In this document: positions 57,077 to 64,000 of the stretch, one piece after another | Numbering within the stretch: the first letter of the stretch is position 1 | Layout: every line of letters begins with the position of its first letter | Source: Micrasema longulum | Lineage: Eukaryota > Arthropoda > Insecta > Trichoptera > Brachycentridae | Direction of reading: 5' to 3' | DNA: 64,000 nt | Assembly: GCA_022494885.1 (NCBI GenBank) | Contig: JAGVSM010000813.1 | Span: 248,001-312,000 of the forward strand | Made by a program: the position numbers and the translations under genes | The notes under the pieces: model-generated | What the model saw: the letters and a program-made list of their open reading frames with translations, nothing else | The model's database searches: none | What the model was told of the DNA's origin: nothing

Positions 57077-58567
57077 TTTGACTTCAACTTATCAAATAAA
57101 AACTAAACAAAAACTATTCACATGTTTGTAACTGAAGTTTATAATCATTCATCACCGAAACATTTCCATTTTTGATCCACAGTTCACTCAAATAAACAAA
57201 TAATCAAATTGCACAGATTGTCAACATATTATAACTATTGCGACGTTTATGAATACGTTTCAGACACGACGGTAACTCAAAACAGAAACGAAGAGATTAT
57301 TGGCAAAAATATGATTCTGCCCAGATAGATACAAAAATAACTTTTTACAAGAGCATGTGTTTATATTTTTTTCAGAACATAGACGGCAAGTCTCTCTCTG
57401 AAATATCATTTCATTACGTATAGTTAGCGTTGCGAAAATTTGATCCTGAAAATTATGTATTCAATTTATGTTAATTCATACCAAACTAATTTAAATAACA
57501 CTTATTTCGAGAAAAAAAAACTGAGAAAACTATCGCGGAAACCGACGGACGACAGATCAAAATATTATACGCGAATGTTGCCACGTTGATTAATTAAAAA
57601 CTTTAAGCGTTGATAAATTAATATGCTGTAAAGTTTTTTTTTGGGTACCTACGTCATATAATTTTTCATTCCTTTTTATCTTTTAATGCAGTTGTAATAA
57701 TTGAAAACCAGATCAAATCATACAAACGTGTTGTTTATTTTTTTTATCGTTTTGCTGAGAAAAAAAAACATCTTCTTCTTCTTCAGTTTTCTGTTCTCCA
57801 CTGTTGAATATAGGCCTTTTTCATATTTTTTCATTTTAAAAAAACTACAGTTATATAAAAAAAATATCTGAAAGTAAAAAATATTTTGAAATATTCTGGG
57901 AATCATAATTATTTTTTAAATAAACACAATAAATTTTTGATATAATATATAATGCCTGTCAAATAAATGAAAGTTATTACTGTAATACCTAAATATGCAT
58001 AGCATAAATCTGTGTCTGTGGATACAAAATAATACTATATAATATTTGAGGATGAATGTTATTCGCGTTATGTCATATGTTATATGAGGTGTATAAAAAC
58101 TCGAAGAGAAATGATAAATGAAGGCAGTATATATATGTCACAACCTTTGTAAAAGCCTATACATACTTCTTTATATCATTCTTAGAAACCTTTTCTATCT
58201 CGCTTGAAATAACTGTTATTTAATATCGTACATTTCATGTATTAATTTTCATCTCGGGGTTGAAATTTTTGTTTTTTATATAAAATATTTTTGTAAAAAA
58301 ATATGTCACAGTGTTTACACTACGTAAATTTTTATAATTTAATAGTTTTTAGGCCACATTGGCAACTCAAATCTGTCAAAAGTCATTCTGTCATCTGTCA
58401 AATTTGTCCAATAACATAGCGAACGAGTGAACACAGCTGTCAAACGTTTTAATGCGATATTTTATTTTATTTTGTTCGGCTAATACTGAAAATAGTTACT
58501 GCTGCAGTTTTTTGCATTGACCACGAATACACATTTTACTGCTTATTTCTTCCATTAACCTATAGCT
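57077..58567. promoter_or_regulatory. Shared upstream region of C2CD5 and SRA1
   Basis: The two start codons face away from each other across about 1.49 kb. No TATA-type core can be assigned. The SRA1-proximal part has several CTGTCAAA copies (58373-58445). The middle holds an RTE-type LINE tail (57770-57835). This may be one bidirectional promoter or two separate ones. Confidence 0.4.
57770..57835 (-). mobile_element. RTE-type LINE 3' tail
   Basis: Minus strand AGGCCTATATTCAACAGTGG then a GAA repeat, the usual last bases of RTE-like insect LINEs. Confidence 0.5.
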
Positions 58568-58607
58568 ATGGATATGTCAAATGAATGCGTTTTGAAGAAA
58601 ACTGAAG
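58568..58607 (+). CDS. SRA1: SRA1 exon 1
   Basis: 13 codons plus one base, [13 protein letters not shown], donor GAAG|GTACTT. The ATG at 58574 is an in-frame alternative start two codons in. Confidence 0.85.
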
Positions 58608-61600
58608 GTACTTTCACTTTTTGATTAGCTGTGATTTTTTTACATTTATTATCGTAGTGTTGCAAATTATATTTGTTTTAGGAAAACATGATCCGGGATG
58701 GAATGATCCTCCAACGTTTTCTTACAATGCACAACCCGCACCTGGATCCAAGCCGAGATTGTCTCTTAATAAAAGGGTAGCTTTTCCTTTAAATAGCTCC
58801 AATGCAGGAAATGTAAATTCAACAGCTACAATACCTCAAGGGCCACCTTTCGTACCTTGTGCCCAGATCCCAACACCCTTTGACAATAGTCCATTGGTTT
58901 ACGGAATCCCAAATCTTCCTGGAAATACCATCAGTCCAGAAGCAAAAGCATGCGATATTGAGAAGACTGAATTAAAATCTTGTGGGGCTGCAAATGTAGA
59001 GGAGGTGGTTGGAGTTCTGCACAGCATACTAGAAGATAATGCGGAGTTAGGGAATAAAATTGCCGACATTAAAAGGCGAATAGATGTTATGAAAACGATG
59101 TGGTTGGATGGAAAACTTGCCAGCAGCATTCAAAGTTCCATGCTTAATTTATCGCAAGGTATTAAAGTTTGTAATCATTTCCTCATTTATTAATTGCAGC
59201 ATGTAAACGGATGTATGTTAAACTCACCTTTATTTATAGCAGTAAAAAAAAAACTCCCACAAGCCATATAAATTGGCTTCGTGAGTTTTGTAAATAATAT
59301 ATCTATAAGGTACAGATATTATAATGTGATTTACTGAAGTTTCCAAAGTGCAATCTTTAATTCAATTTTTTTTTTAAAGATATGTACCTACTAAAATTTA
59401 TGTTTTCAACATACAGTAGTTTACATAGCTGCCATCATTATTATTAAATTTATATTATTACTTGCTGCATGCTACTTATCAATTACTATTAGTCATGATA
59501 TTTTTGTAAGTTTGAATTTGTCGTGATTTTTATTTGTACATTTGTTTTCTTTTATTGTTAACTATTTCTGTTTATTATTGATATTTATGCTATAGTTCTA
59601 TATTTGAAGGTATCCATCAAAAAGGGATCTACATGAAATAAAATATTTTGCAGAAGAAGTAAAAAATGATTCTCACTGTTATTATGTTGAATTTTAGGTA
59701 ATTTAAATTTTATTTGGATAACTATGGAGGCATTGCATTTTTTTCAATTTTTCATTTAAAACAAAAAATATACAAAAATATTTAATTTTGTTGAAAAAGG
59801 GTCTACATATATGTGAGATATTGTTTAAAAATTTAAAGGAGTATATGTAAGAACATGTAGTCGTTAAATAATAATTTTATAGAATAGTTACAAGGTTTCT
59901 TAAGAAAGATCTATCTTCTAATGATATTATTGACACATCTGCATCGGATCATTTATGTTTTCTTGGTGAATGCCGAAAGGCCCAAGATAGAAGATCCAAC
60001 TTTTGGGGCAGAACTATAGGAAATGTTAGTCCTAGGTTTGAGCATGAAAAAGGTTTCTAGGGCTGAATAACGTTGTGTGATTTCCTTGCTCTGACAGATG
60101 TAGGCTCAAAATGTAAAAACTGAATCACGAGCAGCACGAAGGGGAATCTACAATGTTAAAAACAAATAATTTGTCATTAAATTTACTAGTTCATCCTGTT
60201 AAAAACTGCGTAGTCCAGTGATCAGGGATTACCCAAGCAGATTTTAAGTGCTGACGGATTGAAGGACAAAAAAGAAAGGTTACCCACCCCGAAGGGTAAG
60301 ATTCCCATTGTGATTGCCAAGCATCAAAAAGAGCATTTACAGAAAAAAAAAATATCCGATTGAGACCTTCCTTCAGTTGGGAGTAGATGGACGGTCATTG
60401 TACCTCCAGATCTAAAAGGAACAAGCCCATTAGAATTGGGAGTGCATCAGTCGAGCATGTCCTATATGCTCTAGCCGGAGCCAGGAGAGGTTACCTTTAT
60501 CCGCTTAAAATAACGATAAAAGTACAATTAAAAACCAATATTAGTTCAATGTGTCATACAAAAATAATAAGGCAGGTGGATATTATATTGACCCCCTTCG
60601 ACTCACTGTTTCCGGCTTCTTTTTTGCAGATATCAGTTTCCAACCTCTATTTAAATATTCTTTACTACTGTTCCTTAGACACTTTTTAGTATTATCTTTC
60701 CACTTCAAAATGCTTAACATGCATTTTCGCTGTTAATTGATAGTTTTGAGAGCTCCCGGCGTTTCCGGCTTCTTTTTTGCAGATATCAGTTTCCAACCTC
60801 TACTTAAATATTCTTCAACACTGTTCCTTAGACACTTTTTAGTATTATCTTTCCACTTCAAAATGCTTAACATGCATTTTCGCTGTTAATTGATAGTTTT
60901 GAGAGCTCCCGGCGTTTCCGGCTTCTTTTTTGCAGATATCAGTTTCCAACCTCTACTTAAATATTCTTCAACACTGTTTCTTAGACACTTTTTAGTATTA
61001 TCTTTCCACTTTAAAATGCTTAACCTGCATTTTCGCTGTTAATTGATAGTTTTGAGAGCTCCCGGCGACAAAACAACTTAAAAACTGTTTGAAATAATTA
61101 CGTCAAAAGTGTTCTTAGGATGATTCCATATTTTATCCCATATATTGGTATTGCTATATAGACCATTTTTATGCAATAAAAGGGCTTTTTCACTATATGC
61201 ATTATATATTCCCCTTTTTTGAGGGATGCCTTTATTTGATTTTTGAAATGACTTTCAATATGCACAAATTGTGTTTACTTTAAAAGACAAAATGTAAAAT
61301 GGGCAGAAATATATAGAGCAATGCAACAGCTCAACAGCATATCCGTAAATACCCGTCGCATTATTCATTCGGGATATTTCAGTATCACTCAAAAATACGT
61401 CTCCCGTTCAGGATGTTTCAGAATCCACCCAAAGAGGCTTCGTAAATAGCAGAAGTGTCGGATGGAGATACCCACTAACAACCAAAACATTCTGAATTAT
61501 TTTATGGGATATTGGCTTAGTTGAGGTACTATAATGATGAGAATGTTTATGTTGAGTGAAATTAGCAGGCGGGGCGATTATGTAAAGTTACAAAATTGAA

Positions 61601-62589
61601 CGGCGCTGATTTATAAGGAACACCTAAGTGATTGCATTTCGGAGTGATATCGAAGCATTCCGAATGGACAACGAGTCTGGTATTTACGAATATTTCGCCC
61701 AACAGTAATAAGTTATTTATCACATTTAGGATGACATACAGCTAATTAAGATGAGGTGTCATAGTAACAAATGATCTCATTATATTTCAAATGGTACACA
61801 TATAACTTTATGCTATTGGCGGGTGGAGCAAATCTGCTCATTCTCCTATAAATGAAAATATTAGATTATCGCCCACTGTGTTTTACCATGATTAAAAAAT
61901 ATATAACGTTAAATACTTTTTACAAATTTTACTAAATGTCGTCCCCACTTTGATAGCCTCTTCTGAGGAGTTCTCTACAAATATTTTTTAACTCTAATAT
62001 TAAAATATATGTTTGATAATATTTAGCAGAGAAGGCAACGGGAAACTATTCTGGTCATCTTTTCCCAGTAATCACTACGGCGAGTACATCAATAAGCAGT
62101 CGTCCTGGCTGCGAAATATAAAAATAGCGCAGGACAGATACATATGCTTTCGCTGTAGTGATTGCCTACGTCGGCAAGGCACTAGAAGAATATTTAGCAA
62201 CATTTTTTTTTTATTTTTACATTTAATTTTTACATCAGTGGGGTCCCAAGTAGGTTAATGCCAGTTCTAGAGGCATCTGAAAGTTCGTATCTAACTGACT
62301 TAGTATTTTAATCTATTTATTTGTCATTCACAAAATTGTTTTTAAAAGTTTTTTTTGTAATTAACATTAAAATAATTTACCTGATTTATCATAATTATTT
62401 TAAAATGTATTTTTTGAAAAATATTTCTTTTTAGCTTTGCAAAATGCGGACACTAAGACAGCCGATGATATTCACAAAGCTTTGATGGTGGATCATATTG
62501 GTAGCGTTAGTTCATGGATGGTTGGAATTAAACAATTGATCCTGCATTGTACAGCGAAGAATGATCTTCTGAGTATCGACCAAGATTAA
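58568..62589 (+). CDS. SRA1: Steroid receptor RNA activator protein (SRAP) orthologue, three exons
   Basis: Coding segments 58568-58607, 58682-59158 and 62435-62589 (672 nt, 223 aa); both introns are phase 1 with GT/AG ends. The product starts [20 protein letters not shown]. It carries the family's N-terminal GWNDPP motif, then [12 protein letters not shown], a Pro-rich spacer, and the helical SRA1 domain in the C-terminal half, including [20 protein letters not shown]. Human SRA1 is about 236 aa, so the length fits. In vertebrates the protein and its RNA modulate nuclear-receptor transcription; the domain resembles that of Sec31. The gene is divergent from C2CD5. An open frame from 58621 reads into exon 2, but its N-terminus is intronic. 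A polyadenylation signal AATAAA lies at 62672-62677, about 85 nt after the TAA. Confidence 0.95.
58682..59158 (+). CDS. SRA1: SRA1 exon 2
   Basis: Acceptor TTTTAG at 58680-58681. Encodes [28 protein letters not shown], the Pro/Asn-rich spacer and the first helices of the SRA1 domain ([14 protein letters not shown]). Donor CAAG|GTATTA. Confidence 0.96.
59247..59289. repeat. Hairpin in SRA1 intron 2
   Basis: AAAACTCCCACAAGCCA faces TGGCTTCGTGAGTTTT with few mismatches and a 7-nt loop. Too short for a typical pre-miRNA. Confidence 0.5.
60608..61066 (+). repeat. Minisatellite, three 153-bp units
   Basis: Units start at 60608, 60761 and 60914 with GTTTCCGGCTTCTTTTTTGC and end GAGAGCTCCCGGC. They differ by only a few bases, so the array is young. 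Each unit has a pyrimidine tract ending in GCAG. Confidence 0.95.
61340..61697. mobile_element. MITE with about 50-bp diverged inverted termini
   Basis: Left CCGTAAATACCCGTCGCATT...ATTCGGGATA...GTATCACTC; right GAGTGATATCGAAGCATTCC...GGTATTTACG. Confidence 0.6.
62435..62589 (+). CDS. SRA1: SRA1 exon 3
   Basis: Acceptor CTTTTTAG at 62433-62434. Encodes [20 protein letters not shown] and [12 protein letters not shown], then TAA at 62587-62589. DDIH+SLMVDH and WMVG are family hallmarks. Confidence 0.96.
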
Positions 62590-62671
62590 TAAACAATTTT
62601 ACTGTTAAATAATTGTATATAATCAATATATTATTATAACTCCTTATTTATACAATCCAGTAATGGTGCTT

Positions 62672-62677
62672 AATAAA
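62672..62677 (+). terminator. SRA1 polyadenylation signal
   Basis: AATAAA 83-88 nt after the stop codon. Another AATAAA overlaps the stop at 62588-62593. Confidence 0.5.
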
Positions 62678-63157
62678 TTGTATAAATAATATCCTATTTT
62701 CATTTACTATTTTTTGTAATTTATCCCTCTCGTTTGCAAGACACCTGGGGCGTTCTTCTGAATCTTTTCACGGGGGTAGAGAGTGGTTCATATTTTATAA
62801 TCTTTTTATATTATTTATAATATAATATTTATTCGGTACATTTTCAAGAAAATTTGCTGTATAATTTAATGCACTACTTTTTACCGCATGTAAGAAAACT
62901 TTTTTTATCTAATTTCCCGTAGGGCTGAAGTTTCTCATAGTCCATGTTTTTTTTGTTTTTGTGTCCATTTTTTTTGTTTTGTTTTTGTTTTTTTTTGTGA
63001 TTTAAGTAGACTCAAATCAATTATTTAATTTTAATATTGAAAGTATAATATGGAGTCCAACAAAATAAACACCAAGTCTATAAATAATCTAGCATGTCTA
63101 CCTACCCAATTTTTATAAAACGGTGCCTGTCTTAAACAAAAATATTTTTGACTATAG

Positions 63158-63684
63158 TCCTTAAAATATAGCTTGATTAGAATGACAGCTATCAAACTAA
63201 TTTCATTAGTGATGGGAAATTTCTGATCACCGATCAAATATATTTTATCAGTTATTTTATGCAATCATAAAACTCTGTTTCCGAAAATTGATATAAAAAA
63301 CGCAAAAACAAGCCTATTATAGTGTGTTTAACACAATTATTCACCAAAAAATAAGACATTTATACTTTTTTCATGAACAACATCAAATGAATTATTTTTT
63401 TATTCGATCAATTTGTCCCATCTCTAATGTTTTTTTCAAAATGATGTAACCTTGTAACTTGTAAGGACGTCGTCGTTAATAATTAGGTTTATTTTAGTTT
63501 TAAAGCTGAATTTATATATTAACGTTGATTTATGTGTCAAGCATTGTATTAAAAAAAATAATTAACACGCCAGATTTGAATGATTATTCGTGTGTCAATA
63601 TAAATAACTCTTTTGACGTTACTACAAAGTTATGTCGTCACTTTTTCTGACAAATATCATTCTAATCAAGCTATATTTTAAGGA
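63158..63684. mobile_element. Element bounded by a perfect 28-bp inverted repeat
   Basis: 63158-63185 and 63657-63684 are exact inverse copies (TCCTTAAAATATAGCTTGAT and on). About 527 bp in all; no coding trace. Downstream of SRA1. Confidence 0.65.
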
Positions 63685-63814
63685 CCATAATTTAGTAATA
63701 TTAGCAAATACGCAAACACGTTTAAGCAAAACGAAAAAATATACCTACATCAACATAAAAAGTATTTTGCTAGTATTTTTCAAAATCCAAATAAAAAGTA
63801 TCGTCATTTCCTTC

Positions 63815-64000
63815 CATAGGGCACTGCATTGGTAAACCAATCGCAGCGTATCTTGATAATTTTTTTTGTTAGATGAAGGTAATATGATCAGTCTTACGCT
63901 TGACTGGTCCAGGGACTACGAAATATTCTAGTGTGAAAATACCATTTTCAATAAATATTTCAAATAAACCATGTCGGGAATCGAACCCGAGACTTCTTGC
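63815..64000 (-). repeat. tRNA-derived SINE, family B, cut by the window edge
   Basis: Body CATAGGGCACTGCATTGG, GATCAGTCTTACGCTT and minus-strand B box GGTTCGATTCC at about 63978; the A box lies beyond 64000. Confidence 0.65.

Larger units (their letters stand above)
59159..62434 (+). other. SRA1 intron 2
   Basis: 3.28 kb. Holds a hairpin (59247-59289), the 153-bp minisatellite (60608-61066) and a MITE (61340-61697). Frames at 60387-60736 and 62013-62258 show no known domain. Confidence 0.6.

Noticed and set aside
58621..58681. SRA1 starting from the open frame at 58621
   Set aside because: There is no ATG that makes sense there: the stretch is a pyrimidine-rich intron end (TTTTAG), and exon 1 at 58568-58607 joins in phase.
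1..64000. CRISPR array, operon or bacterial features
   Set aside because: Spliced genes, SINEs and LINEs show a eukaryotic genome; the only regular array is the 153-bp minisatellite, which has no spacers.

Overview
The window is AT-rich animal DNA, most likely from an insect. It has spliced genes with GT-AG introns, many decayed transposable elements (mariner/Tc1, pogo/Tigger, hAT, Jockey-, CR1/L2- and RTE-type LINEs) and tRNA-derived SINEs. No order or species can be fixed from the sequence alone.

Three genes can be supported. (1) A C2CD5 (CDP138) orthologue fills 20508-57076 on the minus strand. I could trace 21 coding exons with consistent phases from the start codon to the stop, giving about 1956 codons. 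Its layout is an N-terminal Ca2+-type C2 domain, a region with recurring YbjQ-like repeats, a CxxC...CxxC zinc-ribbon-like segment, and a conserved C-terminus. A huge phase-symmetric exon 6 (about 927 residues, Ser-rich and acidic) interrupts it. Without exon 6 the protein is about 1029 aa, close to the roughly 1000 aa of human C2CD5. (2) An SRA1 (steroid receptor RNA activator) orthologue of 223 aa and three exons lies at 58568-62589 on the plus strand. It is head-to-head with C2CD5, with about 1.5 kb between the start codons. (3) A single first coding exon at 7633-7720 (minus) encodes a short cytoplasmic tail plus one membrane anchor, and looks like the start of a type II Golgi protein. The rest of that gene would lie left of the window.

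Layout: 1-7600 is repeat-rich, probably the first intron of gene 3. 7.7-8.2 kb is its GC-richer promoter-like region. 8.2-20.5 kb is intergenic, with LINE tails, MITEs, a hAT transposase remnant and pogo-like elements. 20.5-57.1 kb is C2CD5, whose introns hold most of the transposons. 57.1-58.6 kb is the shared upstream region. 58.6-62.6 kb is SRA1, whose second intron carries a 3 x 153 bp minisatellite. 62.7-64 kb is a foldback element and a SINE.

C2CD5 in mammals is a membrane-trafficking factor in the insulin/Akt pathway, and SRA1 is a nuclear co-regulator. There is no evidence that the two act together beyond sharing an upstream region. The most unusual signals are the giant cassette-like exon in C2CD5, three hammerhead-ribozyme-like motifs resembling those of Penelope-like elements, and the minisatellite whose every unit carries a splice-acceptor-like tract.
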